Origin: Paenarthrobacter sp. DKR-5
GTDB lineage: Bacteria > Actinomycetota > Actinomycetes > Actinomycetales > Micrococcaceae
Assembly: GCF_018531425.1 (NCBI RefSeq)
Contig: NZ_JAHBOI010000002.1
Span: 496,001-560,000, forward strand
Length of the DNA stretch: 64,000 nucleotides
Direction: 5' to 3'
Part shown: piece by piece, positions 43,617 through 53,123 of the stretch
How positions within the stretch are numbered: the first letter of the stretch is position 1
Layout of the letters: each line of letters begins with the position of its first letter
The notes under the pieces: model-generated
Database searches by the model: none
What the model was told of the DNA's origin: nothing
Seen by the model: only the letters and a program-made list of their open reading frames with translations
Program-made: the position numbers and the translations under genes

Positions 43617-44345
43617 TCAGAGCACCTTGGACAGGAAGTCCTGCGTGCGCGGCTGCTGCGGGTTGCCAAAGAGAGCCTCGGGCGCTGCCTCTTCGACGAT
43701 CAGGCCGTCCGCCATGAAGATCACCCGGTCGGCCACCTCCCGGGCGAAGCCCATTTCGTGCGTGACGACCACCATGGTCATCCCCTCGCGGGCCAGGTCG
43801 CGGATGACCTGCAGCACTTCGCCCACCATTTCGGGGTCAAGGGCACTGGTGGCTTCATCGAACAGCATGATGTCCGGGTTCATGGCCAGCGCCCGGGCGA
43901 TCGCCACGCGCTGCTTCTGGCCGCCCGAGAGCGACGCCGGACGGGCGTCCGCCTTCTCCGTCAGGCCGACCCGCGCGAGCAGCTCCATCGCCTTGGCACG
44001 TGCCTGTTCCTTTGTCCCCTTCTTCAGCTCCACCGGGGCCAGCATGATGTTCTGGATCACGCTCATGTGCGGGAAGAGATTGAAGTGCTGGAAGACCATG
44101 CCGATGTGCTGGCGGACAGCGTTCAGGTCCACCTTCGGGTCGGTCAGGTCGAACCCGTCAACCACCACCTTGCCGGCGGAGATGTCCTCCAGCTTGTTCA
44201 GGCAGCGCAGGAACGTCGATTTGCCGGAACCGGAAGGGCCGATCACGCAGACGACTTCACCCTCGGCGACGCTGACGTCCAGGCCCTTGAGGACCTCGTT
44301 CGATCCGAAGGACTTCCGCAGGCCCGTGACCTGAACCTTGCTCAT
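43617..44345 (-). CDS. polar amino-acid ABC transporter ATP-binding protein (GlnQ family)
   Basis: A 242-residue ABC ATPase. Walker A is GPSGSGKST, the Q-loop [14 protein letters not shown], the signature [16 protein letters not shown], Walker [15 protein letters not shown], and the H-loop VTHEMGFA. This is the pattern of PAAT-family ATPases that drive uptake of glutamine, histidine or similar amino acids. The start overlaps the stop of the permease fusion gene in an ATGA. A terminator follows. The specificity is not determined by the ATPase; the location between glnA and glnE suggests, but does not prove, a glutamine or glutamate substrate. Confidence 0.93.
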   Translation of the reverse strand: MSKVQVTGLRKSFGSNEVLKGLDVSVAEGEVVCVIGPSGSGKSTFLRCLNKLEDISAGKVVVDGFDLTDPKVDLNAVRQHIGMVFQHFNLFPHMSVIQNIMLAPVELKKGTKEQARAKAMELLARVGLTEKADARPASLSGGQKQRVAIARALAMNPDIMLFDEATSALDPEMVGEVLQVIRDLAREGMTMVVVTHEMGFAREVADRVIFMADGLIVEEAAPEALFGNPQQPRTQDFLSKVL

Positions 44346-45799
44346 TTGTTGAACCTCCGGTCCAGGACGTTGGAGAGCTGCGTCAGCAGCGTGATGACAA
44401 TGAAGTACAGCGCCGCCACGATCAGCAGGGTTTCGCCGGTCCGGAAATTGGAGGCGTAGATCTGCTGTCCCTGGTAGGTCAGCTCAGCGAAGCCGATCAC
44501 GGCCAGCAGCGAGGTGTCCTTGAGGGTGATGACGAACTGGTTGATGAAAGAGGGAGTCATGATCTTCACGGCCTGCGGGACAATGACCCGGCGCATGGAC
44601 GTCACGTACCCCAGGCCAAGGCTGCGGCTGGCTTCCAGCTGCCCCGGGTCCACGGACTGGATGCCGCCGCGGACGATTTCGGTCATGTAGGCGCCCGCGT
44701 TCAGGCTCAGGGTGAGCACGCCCGCGGTGAGCACGTTGATCGGGATGCCGGTCAGCTGCGGCAGGCCGAAGTAGAAGAAGAAGGCCTGCACCAGCAGCGG
44801 AGTCCCGCGGAAGATGCTCACGTACGTGGTGGCGATGCCGCGCAGCACCACCAGGTGGGACACCTTGAAGAAACCGAAGACGACGCCGAGCACCAGCGCG
44901 ATGATGAGCGAGAGCAGGGTGGCCAGCAGGGTCAGTCCGAGCCCCTTGAGCAGGGCCGGGAAACTGGCAACCAGCAGGTCGATGAAGCTCTGGTTCGCCG
45001 CCTTGGACGGGTCCTTGAGGTACTTGTCCAGCACCTGCTGGTACTGCCCGTTCGCCTTCAGCTCCGCCAGGCCCTTGTTGAAGGCCGCCAGCAGCTCAGG
45101 GTTCTTGCCCTTGTTCACCGCGAAGCCGTAGGAGCTTCCGCGTTCCTTCGCGGTGACCGCCTTCAGTCCGTTGTTCTGGCTGATCCCGTAGGCCAGTACC
45201 GGGTAGTCGTCGAAGACCGCCACGGAGTTGCCGGCTTTGACGTCGTCGTACATGGTCGCCGACTGGTCCAGCGGCTTGACGGTGAAGGAGTACTTGTCCT
45301 TGATGGAGTTCGCGAAGGTCTCCCCTTCGCTGCCGCGCTTGACCGCGACCGTCTTGCCCTTCAGGTCCGCATAGCCCTTGATGTCGTTGTTGGACTTTGC
45401 CACGGCCATCTGGACGCCGGAGTCGAAGTAGGGGTCCGAGAAGTCGAAGATCTGCTTGCGCTTGTCCGTGATCGACATGCCGGCGATCACGCCGTCGACC
45501 TGGTTCGACTGCAGCGCCTGGAGGGCGGCGTCGAAGCCGAGGGAGCGGATTTCGACGGAGAACCCCTGGTTCTTGGCGATGGCCCGGATCAGGTCCATGT
45601 CGATGCCGATCAGCTCGCCGCTGCCGTCGCGGAACTCGAACGGCGCGAACGTCGTGTCCGTCCCGATCACATAGGTCTTGCCGCTGACGGCGGAGGGCGC
45701 GTGGCTCGCCGCCGGAGCCGCGCTGGCGCCCGCGGCGCCGCCGACCAGGGCGAACACGGCGAGGACGGTGCCTGCCACGAACGCCTGGGCGCGGCGCAT
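44342..45799 (-). CDS. amino-acid ABC transporter substrate-binding protein fused to permease
   Basis: A 485-residue fusion. A signal peptide (about residues 1-28) is followed by a type II binding protein (about 40-255; [18 protein letters not shown], then [20 protein letters not shown]), and then a permease (about 265-485) with five hydrophobic segments and the EAA-type loop [22 protein letters not shown]. The layout resembles lactococcal GlnP. It and the adjacent ATPase form a complete importer. ATG 45799 has a poor ribosome site; a TTG at 45826 is an alternative. Fused binding domains are tethered next to the channel, so no free receptor is needed. Confidence 0.9.
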   Translation of the reverse strand: MRRAQAFVAGTVLAVFALVGGAAGASAAPAASHAPSAVSGKTYVIGTDTTFAPFEFRDGSGELIGIDMDLIRAIAKNQGFSVEIRSLGFDAALQALQSNQVDGVIAGMSITDKRKQIFDFSDPYFDSGVQMAVAKSNNDIKGYADLKGKTVAVKRGSEGETFANSIKDKYSFTVKPLDQSATMYDDVKAGNSVAVFDDYPVLAYGISQNNGLKAVTAKERGSSYGFAVNKGKNPELLAAFNKGLAELKANGQYQQVLDKYLKDPSKAANQSFIDLLVASFPALLKGLGLTLLATLLSLIIALVLGVVFGFFKVSHLVVLRGIATTYVSIFRGTPLLVQAFFFYFGLPQLTGIPINVLTAGVLTLSLNAGAYMTEIVRGGIQSVDPGQLEASRSLGLGYVTSMRRVIVPQAVKIMTPSFINQFVITLKDTSLLAVIGFAELTYQGQQIYASNFRTGETLLIVAALYFIVITLLTQLSNVLDRRFNK

Positions 45800-45919
45800 A
45801 AGACTGCCGCGTGGGTGGATTTTCAAGGTCCAACAACCCCTTTTGAGGAAGGGCCGCGCCCGACAGGCAGCGGCGTGCCCGGGGCGCGGAGGGCACCGGG
45901 GGCTATGAGGAAATGCAAA

Positions 45920-45936
45920 GTACCCCAAAAGGGTAC
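45920..45936. promoter_or_regulatory. inverted repeat GTACCC-N5-GGGTAC upstream of the ABC importer
   Basis: A six-base dyad around CAAAA lies 121 bases upstream of the importer start and 55 bases beyond the glnE stop. It could be an operator or the loop end of a weak hairpin. No regulator is identified. Confidence 0.4.
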
Positions 45937-45990
45937 CCGCTCGCGTGCAGGGCCAGTAATCGTGGCCCGGTCCCGGAACCGGCCGGGGGC

Positions 45991-48900
45991 TTAGGCGTGG
46001 CCGTAGAAGAGGCGTTCGAAGACGCCCCGGCTGCGGCGCGTGAGCCTGAGGTAGTCCTCCTCGATCACCGCCGCCTGGCCCGGCTGGTAGCCGCACCAGC
46101 GGGCGACGGCTTCCAGATCCCGCCGCTTGGCCGGCAGCAGGTCCGAGGACTTTCCGCTCCAGATCACGTTGGCTGAACGGATCCTGCTGGCCAGATGCCA
46201 GGCCTCCAGCAGCAACTCCGCGTCCGCCCGGTCGATCAGTCCGAGGCCGGCGCACGCGTGCAGCGCCGCGACCGTGGAAGTGGTCCGCAGCTCCTCATGC
46301 CGGCGGCCGTGCTGGAGCTGGAGCAGCTGGACCAGCCATTCGACGTCACTGATCGCCCCCCGGCCAAGTTTGAGGTGGCGCGCCGGGTCGGCGCCGCGCG
46401 GCAGCCGCTCGGCTTCCACCCGGGCCTTGATCCGCCGCACTTCCCGCACGTCCTTGTCTTCGAGGTGTTCCGGATAGCGCACCGGCTCGATCAGGCGGAT
46501 GAAGTCTTCGGCGAGCTCGTTGCTGCCGGCGATCGGGCGCGCCCGCAGCAGGGCCTGCGCTTCCCACACCAGGGACCACCGCTGGTAGTACTCGCGGTAC
46601 GAATCGAGCGAACGGACCATGGCTCCGCTCTTGCCTTCGGGGCGCAGGTCCGCATCCAGGGTCAGCACCCGTTCATTGAGGATGGCGGGCTTGAGCGGCT
46701 GCGTGAGCAGGACGGAGAGCCGCGCCACGATCTGCTCCGCCTGGCGCCGGGCGTCGGTGTCCTCCGCACCCGCCTTCGCCCGGTAGACGTACAGCACGTC
46801 AGCGTCCGAACCGTAGCCTATTTCCCTGCCGCCCTGCCGGCCCATCGCCACGACCAGGACCTCGGCAAGAAGCTCGCCGTCGCCGCGCACGATGTTCTCC
46901 GCCACGTGCAGCGCGCCGAGAATGGCGGCCTGGTCCGCGTCGGCCAGGGCAGCGCCCACCGCGTCCTGGTCCAACAGCCCGGAACTGTCCGCGATCGCGA
47001 TGCGCAGGGTTTCCCGGCGCCGGATCAGCCGGATCAGCCGCATCGCCGCCTCCGGGTTCTCGTGCCGGGACATCTTGGACCGGATCTCCTGCCACTGCGC
47101 CTCGAACTTCAGCGGGGTCAGGTCCTTGTCGGTCCCCAGCCAGGCGGTCGCTTCCGGGGAGACTTCAAGCAGGTCCGTGATCAGGCGCGAACTGGAGAGC
47201 ACGTGGCACAGCCGCTCCGCGGCAGCCTTCGAGTCCCGCAGCATGCCGAGGTACCAGTGGGTGGTGCCCAGCGCTTCGCTGATCCGGCGGAAGCCCAGCA
47301 GCCCCGCGTCGGGGTCGACGCCGTCCGCGAGCCAGCCCAGCAGGATGGGGAGCAGCTGCCGCTGCAGCGCTGCCCGGCGGCTCACCCCGCCGGTCAGCGC
47401 CTCGATGTGGCGGATCGCGCCCTGCGGGTCGCGGTAGCCCAGCGCCGCCAGCCGCCCCTGTGCGGCTTCGGGCGTGAGCTTGACGTCCTCTGCGCTGAGG
47501 TGGGCGGCGGTGTTCAGCAGCGGACGGTAGAAGATGCTCTCGTGCAGCTCGCGCACCCGGCGCTTGGTCCGCTGCCAGTTCTCAAGCAGCGCCTCGGCGC
47601 TCGGCCGGGCGGCGCTCATCGGCCCGGCGGAGGATTTGGCCAGGGCGCGCAGGGCTGTCTCGGCGACAGGCATCAGGTGCGTGCGCCGCATCTGCACCAG
47701 CTGGATGCGGTGTTCGAGCACGCGCAGGTAGCGGTAGGCACGGTCCAGTTCCTGGGCGTCCGAACGGCCGATGTAGCCCTGGCCCGAGAGCGCCGCGATC
47801 GCCGACGTCGTGTCCCGGCAGCGCAGCGATTCATCGGCTTTGGCGTGCACGAGCTGCAGCAGCTGCACGGTGAACTCGACGTCGCGCAGGCCGCCCACGC
47901 CGAGTTTGATCTGCCGCCCCTCCTCGTTCGGCGGAATGTAGTCGGTGACCCGCCGGCGCATCGCCTGCACGGATTCGACGAACCCTTCACGCTCGGAGGA
48001 GGACCAGATCATCGGCGCGACGGCGGTTTCATAGCGGGCGCCGAGTTCGGCGTCGCCGGCGACGGTCCGGGCCTTGAGCAGTGCCTGGAACTCCCAGCTC
48101 GCGGCCCAGCGTTTGTAGTAGGTCAAGTGCGACTCGAGGGTGCGCACCAGGGGGCCGTCCTTGCCTTCGGGCCGCAGGTTCGCGTCCACCTCCCACAGTC
48201 CGGGTTCCCTGCCCGGAGCGCTGATGGCGCGGGAGAGCCCCGTCGCCAGGGCCGACCCGAGACGGACGGCGGTGGCCTCCTCGAGGCCGGGTGCCTCGAT
48301 GACGTAGATGACGTCGACGTCGGAGATGTAGTTCAGCTCCCGCGCTCCGCACTTGCCCATGCCGATGACGGTGAACCGTACGGACTGCACCGTCTCCGGA
48401 TCTTCCTTCGCCGCCAGCTCCGCGCGGGAAACGGCCAGCGCGGCTTCCAGCGCGGCCCCGGCGAGGTCGGCAAGCTCCGCGGCGGCGGTCGGCAGGAAGT
48501 CCACCGGTGAAGCGGCGCAGAGGTCCTTGATTGCCAGCTCGGTCAGGTGCCGCCGGTACTGGGTCCGCAGCGCCGCGTACGCTTCGGGCCCGGTGGCGGC
48601 GGCCACCGGCCGCCGCGCTGCGGGATCGGCCCCTACGGACCGCAGCAGGGACGCGCGCAGCTCAGCGGGGTCGGCGCCGCGCGGTTCCGGTGTGCCGCGC
48701 TGCGCCAGCACCTCGATGTGCTGCGGGTGCCGCATCAGGAATTCGGCGAGCGCTTCGGACGCGCCCAGCAGCCGGAACATCGGTTCGGACCGTTCGGTGC
48801 CTGCACCGGCGAGTTCATGCAGCGCCGGGTGTTTCTCGATCAGGCGCACCAGCGATTGCAGGGCCAGATCGGGGTTCGCAGCCAGGGCCAATCCCTCGAA

Positions 48901-49005
48901 CAGCCGGTCCTCGTCGAGGCCGGCCAGCTCCGGCGCGGCCAGGAACCGGGTGCTCTTGTCCAGGTCGCCGAAACCGATCGCGATCAGCTGGCGCTGCAGG
49001 CTCAC
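45991..49005 (-). CDS. glnE: bifunctional glutamine synthetase adenylyltransferase/adenylyl-removing enzyme
   Basis: A 1004-residue protein with two nucleotidyltransferase domains. The N-terminal deadenylylase domain has GMGKCGARELNYISDVDVIYV and the C-terminal adenylylase domain VVAMGRQGGREIGYGSDADVLYV, each with the paired Asp. It attaches AMP to, or removes it from, the tyrosine in GlnA1 (Tyr402 here). The start is GTG 49005, ten bases after the stop of the upstream glnA2-type gene, indicating an operon. No PII (GlnB/GlnK) gene is in the window. Length is typical of actinobacterial GlnE. Confidence 0.95.
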   Translation of the reverse strand: MSLQRQLIAIGFGDLDKSTRFLAAPELAGLDEDRLFEGLALAANPDLALQSLVRLIEKHPALHELAGAGTERSEPMFRLLGASEALAEFLMRHPQHIEVLAQRGTPEPRGADPAELRASLLRSVGADPAARRPVAAATGPEAYAALRTQYRRHLTELAIKDLCAASPVDFLPTAAAELADLAGAALEAALAVSRAELAAKEDPETVQSVRFTVIGMGKCGARELNYISDVDVIYVIEAPGLEEATAVRLGSALATGLSRAISAPGREPGLWEVDANLRPEGKDGPLVRTLESHLTYYKRWAASWEFQALLKARTVAGDAELGARYETAVAPMIWSSSEREGFVESVQAMRRRVTDYIPPNEEGRQIKLGVGGLRDVEFTVQLLQLVHAKADESLRCRDTTSAIAALSGQGYIGRSDAQELDRAYRYLRVLEHRIQLVQMRRTHLMPVAETALRALAKSSAGPMSAARPSAEALLENWQRTKRRVRELHESIFYRPLLNTAAHLSAEDVKLTPEAAQGRLAALGYRDPQGAIRHIEALTGGVSRRAALQRQLLPILLGWLADGVDPDAGLLGFRRISEALGTTHWYLGMLRDSKAAAERLCHVLSSSRLITDLLEVSPEATAWLGTDKDLTPLKFEAQWQEIRSKMSRHENPEAAMRLIRLIRRRETLRIAIADSSGLLDQDAVGAALADADQAAILGALHVAENIVRGDGELLAEVLVVAMGRQGGREIGYGSDADVLYVYRAKAGAEDTDARRQAEQIVARLSVLLTQPLKPAILNERVLTLDADLRPEGKSGAMVRSLDSYREYYQRWSLVWEAQALLRARPIAGSNELAEDFIRLIEPVRYPEHLEDKDVREVRRIKARVEAERLPRGADPARHLKLGRGAISDVEWLVQLLQLQHGRRHEELRTTSTVAALHACAGLGLIDRADAELLLEAWHLASRIRSANVIWSGKSSDLLPAKRRDLEAVARWCGYQPGQAAVIEEDYLRLTRRSRGVFERLFYGHA

Positions 49006-49014
49006 GGTGCGGTC

Positions 49015-50355
49015 CTACAGGATGCCGAAATGCCGCTGGAGTTCGAAAGGAGTGACCTCCAGGCGGTAGTCCTGCCATTCCTGGCGCTTGTTGCGCAGGA
49101 AGTGCTCGAATACCTGCTCACCGAGGATCTCGGCCATCAGGTCCGAATCCTCCATAATCCGGATCGCGTCATGAAGGCTCGAGGGCAGCGGGTCGTGGCC
49201 CATCGCGCGGCGCTCGGCCGAGGTCAGCGACCAGATGTCCTCTTCGGCCGCGGACGGCAGGTCGTAGCCTTCCTCGATGCCCTTCAGCCCGGCGCCCAGC
49301 AGCACCGCGTACGCCAGGTACGGGTTGGCCGCCGAGTCGATGCCGCGGTATTCGATCCGCGCGGACTGCCCCTTGCCCGGCTTGTAGAGCGGGACGCGCA
49401 CCAGGGCCGAACGGTTGTTGTGCCCCCAGGACAGGTAGCTCGGCGCCTCTCCCCCGCCCCAGAGGCGCTTGTAGGAGTTCACGAACTGGTTCGTCACGGC
49501 GGTGAACTCCGGGGCGTGCCGCAGGATGCCGGCGATGAACTGTTTCGCCGTCTTCGACAGCTGGAATTCCGCCCCCGCTTCATAGAACGCGTTGGTGTCG
49601 CCCTCGAACAGTGAAAAATGCGTGTGCATGCCCGAGCCGGGGTGGGCGGTGAAAGGCTTCGGCATGAAGGTCGCATAGGTGCCCTGCATCAGGGCGACTT
49701 CCTTGATGACGGTGCGGAACGTCATGATGTTGTCCGCCGTCTGCAGGGCATCGGCGTAGCGCAGGTCGATTTCGTTCTGGCCGGGGCCGGCCTCATGGTG
49801 GCTGAACTCGACCGAGATGCCGACCGATTCGAGCATCGTGACGGCCGTGCGGCGGAAATCCTGCGCGACGCCGCCGGGGACGTGGTCGAAGTAGCCGCCC
49901 TCGTCCACAGGCACCGGCGCGCCGTCGGGTCCGAGTTCGGTGGACTTGAGCAGGTAGAACTCGATTTCCGGGTGGGTGTAGCAGGTGAAGCCCATGTCCG
50001 CGGCCTTGGCCAGCGCACGCTTGAGCACGTTGCGCGGATCCGCGGCGGACGGCTGGCCGTCAGGGGTCAGGACGTCGCAGAACATGCGGGAGGTCTGCTC
50101 GGTCTCGCCGCGCCACGGCAGGATCTGGAAGGTGGACGGGTCCGGCTGTGCGAGCATGTCGGACTCGAAGACGCGGGCCAGGCCCTCGATCGAGGAACCG
50201 TCGAACCCGAGCCCCTCCTCAAACGCACCCTCGACTTCGGCCGGCGCCAGCGCCACGGACTTCAACGAGCCGACGACGTCAGTGAACCAAAGCCGTACGA
50301 AGCGGACATCGCGCTCTTCAATCGTGCGGAGAACGAACTCTTGCTGGCGGTCCAT
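49015..50355 (-). CDS. glutamine synthetase GlnA2-type (adenylylation site lost)
   Basis: A 446-residue glutamine synthetase with conserved catalytic segments: LGFDGSSIEGLA, HPEIEFYLLKS, KPFTAHPGSGMHTHFSLFEG and RIEYRGID. At the position of the adenylylated tyrosine it has Trp375 (EEDIWSLTSAERR), so GlnE cannot modify it there. GlnA2-type enzymes in mycobacteria are catalytically active but dispensable; the role here is not known. It is the first gene of a two-gene operon with glnE. The 190 bases to the divergent panB show no GlnR-like box. Confidence 0.93.
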   Translation of the reverse strand: MDRQQEFVLRTIEERDVRFVRLWFTDVVGSLKSVALAPAEVEGAFEEGLGFDGSSIEGLARVFESDMLAQPDPSTFQILPWRGETEQTSRMFCDVLTPDGQPSAADPRNVLKRALAKAADMGFTCYTHPEIEFYLLKSTELGPDGAPVPVDEGGYFDHVPGGVAQDFRRTAVTMLESVGISVEFSHHEAGPGQNEIDLRYADALQTADNIMTFRTVIKEVALMQGTYATFMPKPFTAHPGSGMHTHFSLFEGDTNAFYEAGAEFQLSKTAKQFIAGILRHAPEFTAVTNQFVNSYKRLWGGGEAPSYLSWGHNNRSALVRVPLYKPGKGQSARIEYRGIDSAANPYLAYAVLLGAGLKGIEEGYDLPSAAEEDIWSLTSAERRAMGHDPLPSSLHDAIRIMEDSDLMAEILGEQVFEHFLRNKRQEWQDYRLEVTPFELQRHFGIL

Positions 50356-50533
50356 GGCGTCCTTCTGTTCGGGCTGTTGCGGCTGGCAGCGCGGGCCGGC
50401 TGTTCCCCGGGTCCGCCGTCGAAACAGAGGCCGCAGTCTCTGGCGTCTACTCTACTAAGAGAAAGCCTGGGGACGGCGCATCCGGCAGGGGAAGCGGCCG
50501 CCGGTCATGTGGCTAAAGAACGCGGCCTGAGGC

Positions 50534-50539
50534 TAGGCT
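50534..50539 (+). promoter_or_regulatory. putative -10 element (TAGGCT) for panB
   Basis: TAGGCT ends six bases before ATG 50546. The intervening CGGGGG could also act as a ribosome site. Confidence 0.45.
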
Positions 50540-50545
50540 CGGGGG

Positions 50546-51466
50546 ATGGCTGATAACTCCCCGTCCCCGGTGCCGGACGCCCCGAAATCCGCACCGGGAT
50601 CCGCGCCGCAACCGGACGCCGCGGGCCCCGAAACCGTCGCCCCCTACGGCAGCGGGCCGTCCGGCCTCGCCGCAGCCCGGATCAGGACGCACCATCTGCA
50701 GCAGGCCAAGCTCAAGGGCGAGCGGTTCGCCATGCTGACGGCCTATGACCAGTACACCGCGTCGATCTTTGACGACGCCGGCATCGAGGTGCTGCTGGTG
50801 GGAGACTCCGCCTCGAACAACGTGTACGGCAACGAAACCTCCCTTCCCGTGACGCTGGACGAAATGATCCCGCTCTGCCGCGCGGTGGCACGCTCCGCCA
50901 AGCGCGCCCTCGTCGTCGTCGACCTTCCCTTCGGAAGCTACGAAATTTCTCCGGCACAGGCCATCGAGTCCTCCGTGCGGCTCATGAAGGAGGGCCTGGC
51001 CCATGCCGTGAAGATGGAAGGCGGCGCGTATTACGCCGACTACGTGCGCGCCATGGTGGCGGCGGGCATCCCGGTCATGGCGCACATCGGGTTCACCCCG
51101 CAGAGCGAACACACCCTGGGCGGCTACCGGGTCCAGGGCCGCGGTGACGCCGCCGAACGGCTCGTGGACGATGCGGTTGCCCTCGCGGATGCCGGCGCGT
51201 TCTGCGTGCTGATGGAAATGGTGCCTGCCGAAGCCGCCGCCCGCGTGGACGCAGCGGTGGCCGTTCCCACGATTGGCATCGGGGCGGGCAGCTCCACCAC
51301 CGGCCAGGTGCTGGTTTGGCAGGACATGGCCGGCCTGCGCACCGGGAAAATCGCCAAGTTCGTCAAGCAGTATGCGGACCTGCACACCGTCCTTTCCGAC
51401 GCGGCCAAGGCCTATCGGCGGGACGTCCTCGACGGCTCGTTCCCCGGGCCCGAGCACAGCTTCTAG
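50546..51466 (+). CDS. panB: 3-methyl-2-oxobutanoate hydroxymethyltransferase
   Basis: A 306-residue enzyme of pantothenate (coenzyme A) synthesis that adds a hydroxymethyl group from methylenetetrahydrofolate to alpha-ketoisovalerate. The magnesium-binding motif is VLLVGDSASNNVYG, and VVDLPFGSYE and GIGAGSSTTGQVLVWQDM are conserved. The N-terminus is about 40 residues longer than usual, Pro/Ser/Ala-rich and probably disordered. The start at 50546 follows TAGGCT by six bases, supporting it over internal starts. No other pan gene is nearby. Confidence 0.95.
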   Translation: MADNSPSPVPDAPKSAPGSAPQPDAAGPETVAPYGSGPSGLAAARIRTHHLQQAKLKGERFAMLTAYDQYTASIFDDAGIEVLLVGDSASNNVYGNETSLPVTLDEMIPLCRAVARSAKRALVVVDLPFGSYEISPAQAIESSVRLMKEGLAHAVKMEGGAYYADYVRAMVAAGIPVMAHIGFTPQSEHTLGGYRVQGRGDAAERLVDDAVALADAGAFCVLMEMVPAEAAARVDAAVAVPTIGIGAGSSTTGQVLVWQDMAGLRTGKIAKFVKQYADLHTVLSDAAKAYRRDVLDGSFPGPEHSF

Positions 51467-51905
51467 ACTGCCTGCACCTCCGGTGCCGGCCGGCAGGACT
51501 GTTCCGCAAATCTCTGGACTTATTTCCCGACCGGGTCGTACGGTTGAATCCGGAACGATCTCGCTGGGGGGTGGGTTCTGTGAACGGCACCGGCCGTCGT
51601 TGTCTGCCGCCGGGCCTGCTGCCTCCTCGAAGGTGCCGCCGCCTCATCTGGCCGCGCGCGGTACCGGCCCGAAGACAGGCATTGCCTTACCGGCCGGGGA
51701 TGCCGGAGGGCATTCCCGCTGCCTCCCGGGGCAATGCTGATGCTCACAGGAGCGACGGTGGCGGCCCGACTGTACCGTGCTCGCTGAGCGCGGAAGCCAT
51801 CAAGCTGCTGTGGGCGGGAGCGGTGAGCGTGGCCGCCTGGGGGCGGTCACGCTCACCGTGCGGGAATCGCCGGGCCGCCGCCCCGCGGTCCTTGCCGGGG
51901 CCCGG
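51467..51905. other. gene-poor interval, 439 bases
   Basis: No coding sequence here is convincing. Several open frames run through it, but none shows a family signature or a good ribosome site; a GTG at 51580 starts a low-complexity frame that I do not accept. A 17-bp hairpin lies at 51821-51858. The rest may be a degraded gene or a long 3-prime region. Confidence 0.5.
51821..51858. terminator. 17-bp hairpin between panB and the SPOR-like gene
   Basis: Arms 51821-51837 and 51842-51858 pair with one G-U around a TGGG loop. It lies between convergent genes; no T-run. Confidence 0.65.
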
Positions 51906-52070
51906 TCAGTCCTCGTCTCCGGCTTCCCAGCTCTCGTTCCGTTGACGCACCTTTTCCAGGGCGTGCTCGGCTTCCTCGCGCGTCTGGTAAGGGCCGATCA
52001 GCTGAGTCCAGTCGGACTGGGCGTCCTCCTCGACCTGGTGGGTCTTCACGTTGTACCAGTACTGCGGCAT
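51906..52070 (-). CDS. 54-residue SPOR-like protein
   Basis: This short frame starts with ATG at 52070 and has AGGAGG seven bases upstream. The product begins [20 protein letters not shown] and contains [20 protein letters not shown], the aromatic, turn and helix pattern of a minimal SPOR domain. Similar proteins of 50-60 residues are encoded by many actinobacteria and are annotated as SPOR-domain proteins. The C-terminus is acidic. There is no signal peptide or membrane segment, so binding to external peptidoglycan is doubtful and the role is unknown. It is divergent from map. Confidence 0.8.
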   Translation of the reverse strand: MPQYWYNVKTHQVEEDAQSDWTQLIGPYQTREEAEHALEKVRQRNESWEAGDED

Positions 52071-52167
52071 GGCAGCCTCCTCAGGTTCGTCGCGGCTCTC
52101 TGATCTCTCGGCACGATCCTATGCCTTGGCCGGCTTGGTGGAGTCAGCCGGCCGGGGCCGCGCCTTA

Positions 52168-52173
52168 TATGAT
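52168..52173 (+). promoter_or_regulatory. putative -10 element (TATGAT) for map
   Basis: TATGAT ends seven bases before ATG 52181. The intervening CGAGGGT could also be a weak ribosome site. Confidence 0.5.
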
Positions 52174-52180
52174 CGAGGGT

Positions 52181-53059
52181 ATGCCTCACTCTGTCTCCAC
52201 CGCTCCCATCGGCACGCTGGTACAGGGGACGATCAGCCCGCTCCGCCCGGTGCCGGCGTCGATCCCCCGGCCCGAGTACGTCGGCCGCCCCACGCCGGCG
52301 AAGTTCACCGGCTCGGAGGTCAAGAGCCCGGAGACGCTGGAAAAAATCCGCGCGGCCTCCAAGATCGCCGCACAAGCCATTGTCGAGGTCGGGAAGCACA
52401 TCCGGCCCGGGGTCACCACCGATGAACTGGACCGGATCGGCCACGAGTTCGTGGTCGCCCACAACGCCTATCCCAGCACCCTGGGTTACCGCGGGTTCCC
52501 CAAGTCGCTGTGCACGAGCCTGAATGAGGTCATCTGCCACGGCATTCCGGACAGCACCGTCCTGCAGGACGGGGACATCATCAACATCGACATCACGGCC
52601 TACAAGGACGGCGTGCACGGCGACACGAACTACACCTTCCTGGTCGGCGATGTGGACGAGGAATCGCGGCTGCTGGTCGAACGGACGCAGGAATCCCTCA
52701 ACCGCGCGATCAAGGCAGTAGCGCCCGGCCGGGAAATCAATGTAATAGGACGTGCCATATCCTCCTACGCCAAGCGTTTCGGCTACGGTGTAGTGCGGGA
52801 CTTCACCGGCCACGGCGTCGGCGAGGCTTTCCATACGGGGCTGATCATTCCGCACTACGATGCAGCCCCGGCCTACAACACCGTCATGGAACCCGGGATG
52901 GTGTTCACGATCGAACCCATGCTCACGCTCGGCACCATTGAATGGGACATGTGGGACGATGACTGGACCGTGCTGACCCGCGACCGGAAGCGCACCGCCC
53001 AGTTTGAGCACACCCTGGTGGTCACGGATTCCGGCGCGGAAATCCTGACCCTGCCCTGA
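52181..53059 (+). CDS. map: methionine aminopeptidase, type I
   Basis: A 292-residue metalloprotease that removes the initiator methionine from new proteins. Metal ligands appear in order: Asp in [17 protein letters not shown] (two), His in [11 protein letters not shown], Glu in FTIEPM and Glu in AQFEHTLVV. An N-terminal extension of about 40 residues with a Pro-rich segment ([18 protein letters not shown]) resembles mycobacterial MetAP1c, where it may bind the ribosome. ATG 52181 is chosen because a putative -10 lies seven bases before it; ATG 52169 would overlap that element. Confidence 0.95.
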   Translation: MPHSVSTAPIGTLVQGTISPLRPVPASIPRPEYVGRPTPAKFTGSEVKSPETLEKIRAASKIAAQAIVEVGKHIRPGVTTDELDRIGHEFVVAHNAYPSTLGYRGFPKSLCTSLNEVICHGIPDSTVLQDGDIINIDITAYKDGVHGDTNYTFLVGDVDEESRLLVERTQESLNRAIKAVAPGREINVIGRAISSYAKRFGYGVVRDFTGHGVGEAFHTGLIIPHYDAAPAYNTVMEPGMVFTIEPMLTLGTIEWDMWDDDWTVLTRDRKRTAQFEHTLVVTDSGAEILTLP

Positions 53060-53123
53060 CCCGGCCGCGGCACAGCCGCCTCGGCCCCGCCACCCCCATT
53101 CCGACCCCGAATCCGGAGAGACA

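Noticed and set aside
51316-51945. Open frame of 209 codons across the end of panB and the following gap
   Set aside because: Overlaps panB out of frame, is low-complexity, and has no ribosome site or family signature.
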